Part shown: positions 16,888 through 25,073 of the stretch, piece after piece | How positions within the stretch are numbered: position 1 is the first letter of the stretch | Layout of the letters: every line of letters starts with the position of its first letter | Assembly: GCF_003515075.1 (NCBI RefSeq) | Contig: NZ_QWLV01000001.1 | Location: 557,182-621,181, forward strand | Direction: 5' to 3' | DNA from: Sphingomonas gilva | GTDB taxonomy: Bacteria; Pseudomonadota; Alphaproteobacteria; Sphingomonadales; Sphingomonadaceae | DNA length: 64,000 bases | Notes under the pieces: model-generated | Told to the model about the DNA's origin: nothing | Databases searched by the model: none | The model's input: only the letters and a program-made list of their open reading frames with translations | Translations under genes and position numbers: made by a program

Positions 16888-18600
16888 GTGTGCGGCTATG
16901 CGCCGTCTGCCCGGCGTCAAGGTCCGGCAGGCATTGATTTTCCTTCGCGCTTGACGGGCAGTGCCGGCTTCGGGAGGATCGGCCTGGCAACGTGTCAGGG
17001 CGGCGGCGATCCATCGCTCCTCGCCGCCGGCCTTTCGGGGAGGAATGCGATCTTCAGGTTCTTGTTGGCATGCGCGGCTCTGGCGACGATCGGCGCCGCG
17101 CCCGAACCCGCCGATCTCGTGATACGCGGCGGCACGATCTATACCGGTTCGGCGGCGCCGTTCGTCGGCGACGTCGTCATCATGGGCGATCGCATCCGCC
17201 ATGTCGGGCCGAACTCGGACATCCAGGCCAGGCGCGTCATCGACGCCAAGGGCATGATCGTCGCCCCGGGCTTCATCGATCCGCACACCCATGCGGGCGA
17301 CATGCTCGCATCCGACGAGGCGCGCGAACGATTGGTGCTGCCCTTCCTGATGCAGGGCGTGACGACCGCGTTCATCGGCAATGACGGCGGCGGCGATCCC
17401 GATGTCGCGGCCACGCTGGCGCGCGCGAAGGACAAGCCGGTCGGGGTCAACTACGCCAGCTATATCGGCTTCGGGGCGGTGCGCAGGCAGGTGATCGGGG
17501 CCGAGCGGCGCGACCCGACCGACGCCGAGCTGAAGGAAATGCGCGGGCTTGTCGCCAAGGCGATGTGCGAGGGCGCGCTGGGGCTTTCGACCGGGCTGTT
17601 CTATGCGCCGCAAAGCTTCGCCAAGACGGCCGAGGTCGTGGCGCTGGCGGGCGAGGCCGGCGCGCGGGGCGGCACCTATGACAGCCATATCCGCGACGAA
17701 TCGAGCTATAATATCGGGCTTGGCGCAGCGATCGACGAGGCGATCGGCATCGGCAGCGCAGCCGGGCTGCCGGTGCATATCAGCCACATCAAGGCGCTGG
17801 GCGTCGACGTGCACGGCCAGGCGGGCGCGATCATCGCCAAGGTGGAGGCCGCGCGCCGCGCGGGGCAGGAGGTGACCGCCGATCAATATCCCTGGTCCGC
17901 CTCTGGGACGAGCCTCGCCGCCGCGCTGGTGCCGCTCTGGGCGCAGGACGGCGGGCGGGCCGCGCTGCTCAAGCGGTTCGACGATCCGGCGCTCGCCGAG
18001 CGGCTGCGCCGCGACATCACCGAGAATCTGCGCAAGCGCGGCGGGGCGAAGGCGCTGCTGATCACGGAAGGCGCGGAGAAGGGGCGGACGCTCGCCGAGA
18101 TCGCCGCACGGCGCGGCGAGGACGCCGTCACCGCCGCGATCGCGATGATCCGCATCCACGATCCGTCGGTCGCGTCGTTCAACCAGACCGAGGCGGACAT
18201 CGCCGCCTTCATGCGCCAGCCCTGGGTGATGACCGGATCGGACGCGTCGACCGGCCACCCGCGCGTCTATGGCAGCTTCGCGCGCAAATATGCGAAGTAT
18301 GTCAAGGCCGACGGCGTGCTGACGCTCAGGCAGTTCATCGAGCGCAGCTCGGCGCTGACCGCCGATAGCTTCGAGCTCAAGGGCCGGGGGCATCTGCGGC
18401 CGGGCGCGTTCGCCGATGTGGTGGTGTTCGATCCGCAGACGTTCGCCGCGCGCGCGACCTATGAGCAGCCCGAGCTGCTCGCGACGGGCGTGCGGACGGT
18501 GGTGGTCAACGGCGTGATCGCGGTCGATGGGGGCAAGCCCACCGGCGCCGCGGCGGGACGTGCGCTTGCTCATGAGCCGCCCGCCGGCAGCTGTCCGTGA
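16888..18600 (+). CDS. N-acyl-D-amino-acid deacylase (D-aminoacylase)
   Basis: Amidohydrolase-superfamily enzyme that removes acyl groups from N-acyl-D-amino acids. It shows the first metal motif GFIDPHTHAGDML, then the YDSHIRDES and PVHISHIKALG histidine motifs, the catalytic Asp in TGSDASTGHPR, and the C-terminal GRGHLRPGAFADVVVFD. A signal peptide-like stretch (FRFLLACAALATIGAA) precedes the catalytic domain, so it is probably periplasmic. The start is unclear: GTG 16888 gives a long unusual leader, TTG 17062/17065 are the only near starts, and an ATG at 17045 with GGAGGA touching it is out of frame. Its stop overlaps the GTG of the symporter. Confidence 0.85.
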   Translation: MCGYAPSARRQGPAGIDFPSRLTGSAGFGRIGLATCQGGGDPSLLAAGLSGRNAIFRFLLACAALATIGAAPEPADLVIRGGTIYTGSAAPFVGDVVIMGDRIRHVGPNSDIQARRVIDAKGMIVAPGFIDPHTHAGDMLASDEARERLVLPFLMQGVTTAFIGNDGGGDPDVAATLARAKDKPVGVNYASYIGFGAVRRQVIGAERRDPTDAELKEMRGLVAKAMCEGALGLSTGLFYAPQSFAKTAEVVALAGEAGARGGTYDSHIRDESSYNIGLGAAIDEAIGIGSAAGLPVHISHIKALGVDVHGQAGAIIAKVEAARRAGQEVTADQYPWSASGTSLAAALVPLWAQDGGRAALLKRFDDPALAERLRRDITENLRKRGGAKALLITEGAEKGRTLAEIAARRGEDAVTAAIAMIRIHDPSVASFNQTEADIAAFMRQPWVMTGSDASTGHPRVYGSFARKYAKYVKADGVLTLRQFIERSSALTADSFELKGRGHLRPGAFADVVVFDPQTFAARATYEQPELLATGVRTVVVNGVIAVDGGKPTGAAAGRALAHEPPAGSCP

Positions 18601-19847
18601 GGCTTGTCCGCGCCTGGTTCGCCATCGCCCTGTGGAAGCGGGTGCTGGCGGGCCTGTTCCTGGGCCTGCTCTTCGCGCTGGTCTGGCCGGAGGCGACGCC
18701 GTCGGTCGCGTTCATCGGCGATCTGTTCGTCCGCGCGATCCGCATGCTGGTCGCGCCGATCGTGCTGGTGACGATCGCCGCGGGCATCACCTCGCTCGCC
18801 GATCCCAAGCGGCTGGGGAGCCTGGGTGGGCGGACGATCGGGCTGTTCGCCTTCACCACCTTCATCGCGGTGTCGGTCGGCATGGCGGTGGCGACGGTGA
18901 TCCGGCCGGGCGCAGGCGCGCCGCTGGGCACCGCGGCCGCCTACACCTTCGGCGAGCCGGTGACGCCCTATGAGCAGCTGGTCGGCATCATCCCGCTGAA
19001 CATCGTCGAGGCGCTGGCCGAAGGCGACATGCTCGCGCTGATCTTCGTCGCGATCCTGATGGGGGTCGGCACCGTGCTCTCGGGCGACGCCGGCAAGCCC
19101 TTCGCGCGCGGGCTGCAATCGCTGTCGGCGGTGCTGCTGCGCGTCGTCGGCATCGTCATGGAGGCGACGCCGTTCGGCGTCTTCGCGCTGATCGCCAACG
19201 CGGTCGCGGCCAATGGCGCGGCGGTGTTCGTCAATGTCGGCTGGCTGGCGCTGGCGGTGGTGACGGGATCGCTGATCCAGATGGTGGTGGTGCACTCGCT
19301 GATCCTGCGGCTGCTGGCGCGGTTGCCGGCGCCGCCCTTCTTCCGCGGCATCGTCGACGCGCTGGCGGTCGCCTTCTCGACCGCGTCGAGCGGCGCGACG
19401 CTGCCCGTGGCGATGCGGGTCGCGGGCGACAATCTGGGCGTGGGCCGATCGATCTATTCGACTGTGCTGCCGCTGGGCGCGAGCATCGGCAAGGACGGGA
19501 CGGCGATGTATGTCGGCCTGCTCAGCCTGTTCGCGCTGCAGGCGTTCGGCGTCGCGATGACGCCGCTGGTGTACGCGACGGTGCTGCTGACCGGCGCGCT
19601 CGCGGCATTCGGAACCGCGCCGGTGCCCTCCGCATCGCTGTTCATGCTCGCCGCGGTGCTCTCGGCGGTGGGCGTCGCGCCCGAGCAGACCGCGCTGGTG
19701 GTGGGCTTCGTGCTGCCGTTCGACCGGCTGCTGGACATGACCCGGACGGTGCCGAGCGCCAGCGCCAACCTGACCGTCGCGACGACGGTCGCGCGTTGGG
19801 AGGGCGAGCTGGACGAAGAGGTTTATCGCGCGCGGCCCGAGGCGTAG
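18597..19847 (+). CDS. Dicarboxylate/amino acid:cation symporter (DAACS/SDF family)
   Basis: 416 residues, inner-membrane secondary transporter of the GltP/DctA family for glutamate, aspartate or C4-dicarboxylates. Eight hydrophobic segments and the two re-entrant loop signatures are visible: STASSGATLPVAM (HP1-like) and LGASIGKDGTAMYVG. GTG 18597 overlaps the deacylase stop as GTGA, implying coupled translation. A likely job is uptake of the acidic amino acid released by the deacylase. Its C-terminal codons are echoed in a degenerate copy at 20190-20238. Confidence 0.9.
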   Translation: MRLVRAWFAIALWKRVLAGLFLGLLFALVWPEATPSVAFIGDLFVRAIRMLVAPIVLVTIAAGITSLADPKRLGSLGGRTIGLFAFTTFIAVSVGMAVATVIRPGAGAPLGTAAAYTFGEPVTPYEQLVGIIPLNIVEALAEGDMLALIFVAILMGVGTVLSGDAGKPFARGLQSLSAVLLRVVGIVMEATPFGVFALIANAVAANGAAVFVNVGWLALAVVTGSLIQMVVVHSLILRLLARLPAPPFFRGIVDALAVAFSTASSGATLPVAMRVAGDNLGVGRSIYSTVLPLGASIGKDGTAMYVGLLSLFALQAFGVAMTPLVYATVLLTGALAAFGTAPVPSASLFMLAAVLSAVGVAPEQTALVVGFVLPFDRLLDMTRTVPSASANLTVATTVARWEGELDEEVYRARPEA

Positions 19848-20236
19848 CCGTTCGGCACAAGGCGCGGCGGGACCGAGTCGCCGACATACCGCACCCTTCA
19901 AGGTTGGTTGGAATTGGGCTTGTGAATGTCGGCCCGCCCGCCAATCCGGTAAACGCCCGATGCGTGCGTCGCATAAGTCGCAGGAGTCTTGCAGTTTCGT
20001 TGCGCTGACTTGTAACATCGTTGCTTGGTCCCATCAGGCCAAGCTCGAACGTGAAAACATCCGGCAGACTCGAATGCCGAGTTGCGCGGTCGTCATGTCA
20101 AAGAGCCAAGCCGCAGAATCGCAGATCATGCGCATGTAGGACAGCGATTTTTTGGGCGGTCGCGAATGAATGGTGGTCGGGCAGAGGCGCGCCTGGGGGG
20201 ACTGAACGAGAAAGTCTATCGGGCGCAGCCGAGGCT
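19848..20236. other. Intergenic DNA with a degenerate copy of the symporter 3' end
   Basis: No convincing gene. Around 20190-20238 the sequence reads ARLGG-LNEKVYRAQ, and after restoring one base PEA-stop, mirroring the end of the upstream symporter (ARWEGELDEEVYRARPEA). This looks like the remnant of a second symporter gene cut off by the inverted-repeat element that begins at 20237. The rest shows nothing I can name. Confidence 0.4.
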
Positions 20237-20611
20237 TAGGGTCCAAACTCAATTAGAACAGGGATCGTGATCGCCCGGAGAAGCCCGCTGGCAAGGAGCA
20301 CAGCGCAGTCGCGTAGCCGAAGCTACGCGCAAGCAAGCGACGGATGTGCAGGCCGCCGTGTCCCCCGGACACGGCTGGAACGATGCGGGGCATCGTTCCA
20401 CCTGCACATCCAGCGGGCTTCTCCGGGCGACCGCCTCCGGCGGCGGGCGGCTTTTGGCGCCATGCGGCGTCGGGGCTCCCCGCAAAGTATTACTTTGCGG
20501 GGGCCCGGCCGCGCGTCGGTCACGATGCTATGGCATCGCTCCCTCCTTGCTCCTAGCCTGGCGCCAAAATCCGCTCCGTCACGACCCTGTTCTAATTGAG
20601 TTTGGACCCTA
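20237..20611. repeat. 375-bp nested-hairpin element with 27-bp terminal inverted repeats
   Basis: The ends 20237-20263 and 20585-20611 are perfect 27-nt inverted repeats, flanked by TA on each side (TAGGGTCC ... GGACCCTA). Inside are further nested inverted pairs: CGCCCGGAGAAGCCCGCTGG with its complement at 20410-20429; GGATGTGCAGG / CCTGCACATCC; CCGTGTCC / GGACACGG; TGGAACGATG / CATCGTTCCA; TTTTGGCGCCA / TGGCGCCAAAA; CCCCGCAAAGTA / TACTTTGCGGGG; CGATGC / GCATCG. There is no transposase-like ORF. It may be a MITE, a decayed IS or a structured RNA gene. Confidence 0.8.
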
Positions 20612-20761
20612 GGTCGGATCGACATTCAACTTCTTCCCTCACTGAAAGGAAGAGGTGGAGGGCGGGTTGGCGTCGAGTGAGGCTCAATGCCTCGCTTGAC
20701 GCCGTTCGGCCGACGGTTCCCCGAGTCTTTTGGGCGCGCAGACGCGCGCACCCACCCCCGA

Positions 20762-20782
20762 CCCCTCCCTTTCAGGGAGGGG
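20762..20782. repeat. Short palindrome CCCCTCCCT / AGGGAGGGG
   Basis: Perfect 9-bp stem with loop TTC, 30 nt past the stop of the leftward amidohydrolase gene. No T-run follows, so it is more likely a member of the CCCCTCTCC repeat family than a terminator. Confidence 0.6.
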
Positions 20783-20811
20783 AGCTTATGGGCCGCATGG
20801 CGTTCCCCCCC

Positions 20812-22125
20812 TCAGGGCGCGTCAGCCGCCAGCGCGGCTCTTGCGGCGGGGAGCGACAGTTCGCGGCCGCCGACGAAGACGTGGCGGACGTCGTAGAGGT
20901 CTTCGATCCGCTGATCGGGCCGCCCGCCGACGAGCAGCAGATCGGCGTTGAGGCCGGGGGCGATGCGGCCCTGGATATCGCCCTTGCCGATGATCAGCGC
21001 GCTCTCGCTGGTCGCCGCCTTCAGCGCCTCCGCGGGAGTGAAGCCCAGCTTCACCAGCCAGCGGATCTCCCGGATCGTCGCCCAGCCGTGATAGACGCCG
21101 CCGATCCCGGCGTCGGTGCCGACGCCGATGCGCACGCCGGCCGCCTTCAGCCGCCGGACATTCTCCTGCATGATCCGCCAGCGGCGCGATTCATAGGTGG
21201 GGATCGGGGCGACCGGCTTCGCGTCGCGCTCTGCCTCGCGCGCCTTGCCGCGCGGGCGCACCAGCTTCCATTCCTGCGGCAGGAACTCGCGGTCCTGCTG
21301 GGGTTCATAGACCACCAGCGTCGGCACATAGGCGAGGCCGCGGCGCTTCATCAGCTGGACCAGCGCGTGATCGACCAGGGTGTCGCCGATGCCGTGGACC
21401 ATCGCGTCGACGCCCGCCTGCGCGGCGATTCGCGCGCCGTCCGCCGTCACCGTGTGCGTCACGACCGGCACATGCGCGCGCTTCGCCGCCTCGACGATGG
21501 CGGAGAGCGTCGGCAGGTCCATGTTGGGCCGATCCTCGTCGCGGCCATAGCGCCAGCCGTCGGTGAAGACCTTGATGACGTCTGGCCGGTGCGGGAGCAG
21601 CGCCGCCATCGCCGCGCGCGCCTCGTCGGGCGTCGTCACCTGCGCGGTGATGCTGTTGGTGAAGTCCGATTCGGTGCCGTGGCCGTGCGGCACGCCCATC
21701 CTGAGCGCGAGCTGCAGGTGTGGCGCGTCGACACGCCCGCCCGCGACGATGGCGCGGATGCGCGGCAGCATCTCCCGGTTGACCGAATATTCGTTGATCG
21801 AGGTCACCCCGCTCGCGACGTAAGGCGCGAATCCGCGCGCGAGCGTGTCGGCATTCTCGAACACCTGGCTGCGGGTGTGGATGTGGAGATCGTGCAGCCC
21901 CGGGAGCAGGGTCATGCCCGCCGCGTCGATCACGCGCGCGCCGAGCGGCGGGTTGATATCGCGCTCAACCGCCGCGATCCTGCCGTCGCGGATCAGCACG
22001 TCGCGCACTTGCGCAGGCGAGCCGGCGCCGTCGAACACATGCGCGCCGCGGATCAGCGTCGAAGCTTCGGGAGCGGGCGCGGCGACGAGAAACGCGGCGA
22101 GAAGCGCCAGGGCGGTGCGGATCAT
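20812..22125 (-). CDS. Secreted metal-dependent amidohydrolase
   Basis: 437 residues with a signal peptide (MIRTALALLAAFLVAAPAPE). It belongs to the imidazolonepropionase/prolidase-like amidohydrolases: HDLHIHTRS gives the HxH motif, VIKVFTDGW the bridging Lys, VTHTV and VHGIGD the later histidines, and GVGTDAGIGG the catalytic Asp. Related enzymes hydrolyse dipeptides or cyclic amides, so a role in peptide use is plausible but the substrate is unknown. ATG 22125 is the natural start. Convergent with the symporter and divergent from dacB. Confidence 0.85.
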   Translation of the reverse strand: MIRTALALLAAFLVAAPAPEASTLIRGAHVFDGAGSPAQVRDVLIRDGRIAAVERDINPPLGARVIDAAGMTLLPGLHDLHIHTRSQVFENADTLARGFAPYVASGVTSINEYSVNREMLPRIRAIVAGGRVDAPHLQLALRMGVPHGHGTESDFTNSITAQVTTPDEARAAMAALLPHRPDVIKVFTDGWRYGRDEDRPNMDLPTLSAIVEAAKRAHVPVVTHTVTADGARIAAQAGVDAMVHGIGDTLVDHALVQLMKRRGLAYVPTLVVYEPQQDREFLPQEWKLVRPRGKAREAERDAKPVAPIPTYESRRWRIMQENVRRLKAAGVRIGVGTDAGIGGVYHGWATIREIRWLVKLGFTPAEALKAATSESALIIGKGDIQGRIAPGLNADLLLVGGRPDQRIEDLYDVRHVFVGGRELSLPAARAALAADAP

Positions 22126-22458
22126 TCTGTCATTTCCTTGCTGCGCGCATGTGCTGGTGAGAGTTTGGTGGCGAGCTGAACCCGCAGAATTTCCCTCTGG
22201 CGGGACTTCGATTGAAGTGAGCCAGTTCCCGTCGCCACGGCGAAGTCACCACCCCAATTCGTCATGCCGGACTTGTTCCGGCATCCATCGTGCCCCAAGC
22301 GGGTGGCTCGCAGGTGGAGAGATGGACCCCGGAACAAGTCCGGGGTGACGGTTCAGAGGGGGTTGCGACCATATGATCCCAATCCCGTTCAGGAGCCTTC
22401 GCGGGGTGACGGAATTTGGGGTTTTCATCAACGACGGACACGCCTTAGGCTCGCGCGC
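22126..22458. other. Intergenic region with a dispersed palindromic repeat
   Basis: The region between the divergent amidohydrolase and dacB genes holds an inverted repeat: 22261-22288 (GTCATGCCGGACTTGTTCCG...) and 22322-22349 (...CGGAACAAGTCCGGGGTGAC), about 24 of 28 positions complementary. This CGGACTTGTTCCGG motif is familiar from sphingomonad intergenic DNA. No promoter is obvious. Confidence 0.65.
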
Positions 22459-23919
22459 ATGGGGGCAATCCACATTCGCGCCGCGCTGGCGGCTCTCCTG
22501 TTCGTCCTTGCGGTGCCCGCTCCGGCGCAGGACGCGCCGCTGCGGGAGCGTGTCGAGCAGGTGCTGCGCGAGGCCGGGCCGGGCACGCGCTTCGGACTGG
22601 TGGTGATGACGATGGACGGGCGCGAGATCGTCTCGATCGCGCCCGACGACCGCTTCGCGCCGGCTTCCAACACCAAGCTGATCAGCACGGCGGTGGCGTT
22701 CGACATGCTGCCTTACGACCAGCCCGATCGGACCGGCGGCGCGGCGGTGCGGCTGGACGAGGAGGGCGGCGGTCCGCCCGACGTGGTGCTGATCGGGCAT
22801 GGCGATACGCGGCTGTCGAGCGCGGCGGAGTGCGTGGCCAATTGCCTCGCCATGCTGGCCGACGCGGTCGCCGCGCGCGTGCGGACGGTCGACGACGTGA
22901 TCGGCGACGACAGCCTGTTCCCCGACGAGCGCTGGGGCCCCGGCATGAGCTGGGAGGACATCCCGACGCGATCGGGCACCGCCGCATCCGCGCTCAACCT
23001 GGACGACAACGAGCTGCACCTGCGCGTGTCGCCGGGCGCCGTCGGGGAGCGGCCGGAGATTGCCGGCTATCCCTATTTCACGATCGACAACCGCGTGACG
23101 ACGGTCGCGAGCGGCGGGACCGATCTGGCCTTCGACCGGCTGCCGAACAGCCGGGACCTGCGGATCACCGGCACGATCGCGGCGGGGGCCGAGCCGGCGC
23201 TGCTGCGGTTGGGCATCGACGATCCGGCGCATTTCGCGGCGTGGCGGCTGAAGGCGCTGCTCGAGGCGCGCGGCGTGCGCGTCGTCGGCGGCGTGGCGGC
23301 GCGCCACCGGCCGCTGTCGGCGTCGGACGATCCGGCGGCGCGCAAGGGCACGCCGGTCCCGCGGCCGCCCCAGCCCGAAGCGCTCGCGAAGCTCACCCCG
23401 CCCCCGCTCAAGGAGGATCTGGCGCTGACCAACAAGGTCAGCCAGAACCTCCACGCCGAGCTGCTGCTGCGCCGCGCGGGCCATGTCGCCGGCAGCGGAT
23501 CGATCGCCGACGGCGTCGCGGCGGCGCAGGCGATGCTCGACCGCGCCGGGGTCGAGCGGTGGCGCTACCACTTCGCCGACGGATCGGGCATGTCCACCTA
23601 TAACCGCATCAGCCCGCGCGGGCTGGCGCGGTTCCTGCGCTGGACCGTCGACCAGCCCTGGGGCGCGGCGTATCGCGAGACGCTGCCGATCGGCGGGGTC
23701 GACGGCACGCTCAAGCGGCGCTTCGCCGGCACGCCGCTGGAGGGGAGGGTTTTCGCCAAGACCGGCACCCTCACCGTCGCCTCCGCGCTTTCCGGCTTCA
23801 TGACCGCGGCGAGCGGGCAGACGCTGATCTTCTCCAGCTTCGCCAACGACATGCCCCGCGGCGCCGCCGCGACGCGCGCGGTCGACGCCGCGCTCAACCT
23901 GATCGCCGCCGAGAACTGA
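22459..23919 (+). CDS. dacB: D-alanyl-D-alanine carboxypeptidase/endopeptidase (PBP4, peptidase S13)
   Basis: 486 residues from ATG 22459; the open frame extends upstream through the repeat. A signal peptide ends near APAQ. The three penicillin-binding motifs are visible: SxxK as S70-N-T-K73, SxN as SQN in NKVSQNLHAEL, and KTG in VFAKTGTLTV. PBP4-class enzymes trim D-Ala from stem peptides and cut D-Ala-mDAP crosslinks in the periplasm. It stands among other peptidoglycan-fragment genes (AmpG-like permease, two serine hydrolases). Confidence 0.92.
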   Translation: MGAIHIRAALAALLFVLAVPAPAQDAPLRERVEQVLREAGPGTRFGLVVMTMDGREIVSIAPDDRFAPASNTKLISTAVAFDMLPYDQPDRTGGAAVRLDEEGGGPPDVVLIGHGDTRLSSAAECVANCLAMLADAVAARVRTVDDVIGDDSLFPDERWGPGMSWEDIPTRSGTAASALNLDDNELHLRVSPGAVGERPEIAGYPYFTIDNRVTTVASGGTDLAFDRLPNSRDLRITGTIAAGAEPALLRLGIDDPAHFAAWRLKALLEARGVRVVGGVAARHRPLSASDDPAARKGTPVPRPPQPEALAKLTPPPLKEDLALTNKVSQNLHAELLLRRAGHVAGSGSIADGVAAAQAMLDRAGVERWRYHFADGSGMSTYNRISPRGLARFLRWTVDQPWGAAYRETLPIGGVDGTLKRRFAGTPLEGRVFAKTGTLTVASALSGFMTAASGQTLIFSSFANDMPRGAAATRAVDAALNLIAAEN

Positions 23920-23960
23920 GAGCGGCGACCGCGCTCCCCGGGCGCGATCAATGGCTGTCT

Positions 23961-24048
23961 CCGTTCGTCCTGAGCGTGTCGAAGGACCGTCCTTCTTTCC
24001 TGCACTTGCGGAAGAAGAGCGGGGCTTCGACGCGCTCAGCCCGAACGG
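23961..24048. repeat. Dispersed intergenic inverted repeat
   Basis: Arms 23961-23985 (CCGTTCGTCCTGAGCG...GAAGG) and 24024-24048 (GCTTCGACGCGCTCAGC...) are imperfect inverted copies of a motif seen repeatedly in sphingomonad intergenic DNA. It lies between convergent dacB and the serine hydrolase gene and may act as a bidirectional transcription barrier. Confidence 0.65.
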
Positions 24049-24065
24049 ATCAGGGGGTGCGTCCA

Positions 24066-25073
24066 CTATCTCTGACGCGGAAACGCGGCGATCACCGCGT
24101 CCCCCGTCGCCGGCCGCAATTCGAAGATGCCGCTCTCCCGGTGCCGCGTCGGGTGGACGCGATTGGTGAGGAGGGTCCAGGCGAGGCCGCGGTCGAAATC
24201 GATCCACAGGCCGGTGCCGGTGAAGCCGGTATGGCCGATCGTGCCCGCCGAGCAGGCCTGGCCGCCCGACCAGCCGGGGAAGCGGATCTCCCAGCCGCAG
24301 GTGCGGTGGCCCTCGACCGGCGTGCGGATCGCCGCGAGCGCGGCCCGCGAGGCGCCGCTGCCGTCGAGCAGCCCGGCGGCGAAGCCCAGCACGCCGTCCA
24401 CCGTGCCGAACAGCCCGGCATGGCCGATCCGCCCGCCCATCGCGAAGCAGTTCTCGTCATGCACCTCACCCTTCAGCACGCGCCCGCGCCATTGGCAGCG
24501 TTCGGTGGCGACCGCGGGTCCGGGGGGCGGGCCCCAGGCGAGGCCGGGGCCGAGCGGCTGCGCATCGAGCCCGGCGCCGGTGATCCGCTCGATCGCGATG
24601 CCGAGGAGGATGAAGTTGATGTCCGAATAGACCGCCGGCCCCGCCTTCCATTCGCGCTGGAGGACGAAGGCGCGCAGGCGCGCGGGATCGTCGCCATAGG
24701 TGTAGATCGGCTCCACCGCGGGCAGGTGCGTGCGATGCGCCAGGCAATCGCGGAAGGTGAGCTTTCGCTCCAGCGCGTTCGCCACGTCATATTGGCGCAG
24801 GTCGGGGATCGCGGTGGTGAGCGGCGCGTCGAGATCGATCCGGCCTTCATCGGCGAGGCGCAGGACCGTCATCGTCGTCGCGACGACCTTGCTGACCGAG
24901 GCGAGATCGAACCAGTGGTCTAGCGTGAGCGGCTCTGGTTCGGGCACGAGCGCGGCCATGCCGGCATGGCGGACATGGCGCGCCCCGTCGGCGGTGACCA
25001 CGCCGAGCGTCGCGCCGGGGACGCGGCCGTCCGCGACGGCGGCCGCGTCGGGGGCGAAGGCGGCTTCGATCAC
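24066..25073 (-). CDS. Serine hydrolase of the beta-lactamase/PBP fold
   Basis: 335 residues from GTG 25073, which overlaps the stop of the AmpG-like permease as GTGA. SxxK is S59-V-S-K62 (DLASVSKVVATT), the Tyr motif is YSD in AVYSDINFILLG, and the third motif is HTG in IGHTGFTGTG. No signal peptide is visible, unlike typical AmpC, so it may be cytoplasmic and act on imported muropeptides or esters. The frame stays open far upstream, but that part is the shadow of the permease. Confidence 0.85.
   Translation of the reverse strand: MIEAAFAPDAAAVADGRVPGATLGVVTADGARHVRHAGMAALVPEPEPLTLDHWFDLASVSKVVATTMTVLRLADEGRIDLDAPLTTAIPDLRQYDVANALERKLTFRDCLAHRTHLPAVEPIYTYGDDPARLRAFVLQREWKAGPAVYSDINFILLGIAIERITGAGLDAQPLGPGLAWGPPPGPAVATERCQWRGRVLKGEVHDENCFAMGGRIGHAGLFGTVDGVLGFAAGLLDGSGASRAALAAIRTPVEGHRTCGWEIRFPGWSGGQACSAGTIGHTGFTGTGLWIDFDRGLAWTLLTNRVHPTRHRESGIFELRPATGDAVIAAFPRQR

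Noticed and set aside
16888..20236. Lasso-peptide-like cluster, given the FecIR/TonB receptor/small protein nearby
   Set aside because: No lasso cyclase, leader peptidase or isopeptidase is visible, and the small proteins are ~155 residues with Sec signal peptides.
20237..20611. Short ORFs inside the inverted-repeat element as a transposase
   Set aside because: All are under ~110 codons, overlap on both strands, and are composed of the hairpin arms with no DDE or HUH motif.
20237..20611. CRISPR array
   Set aside because: The repeats are inverted and of different sequence, not regularly spaced direct repeats. I saw no CRISPR array or cas gene elsewhere in the window.
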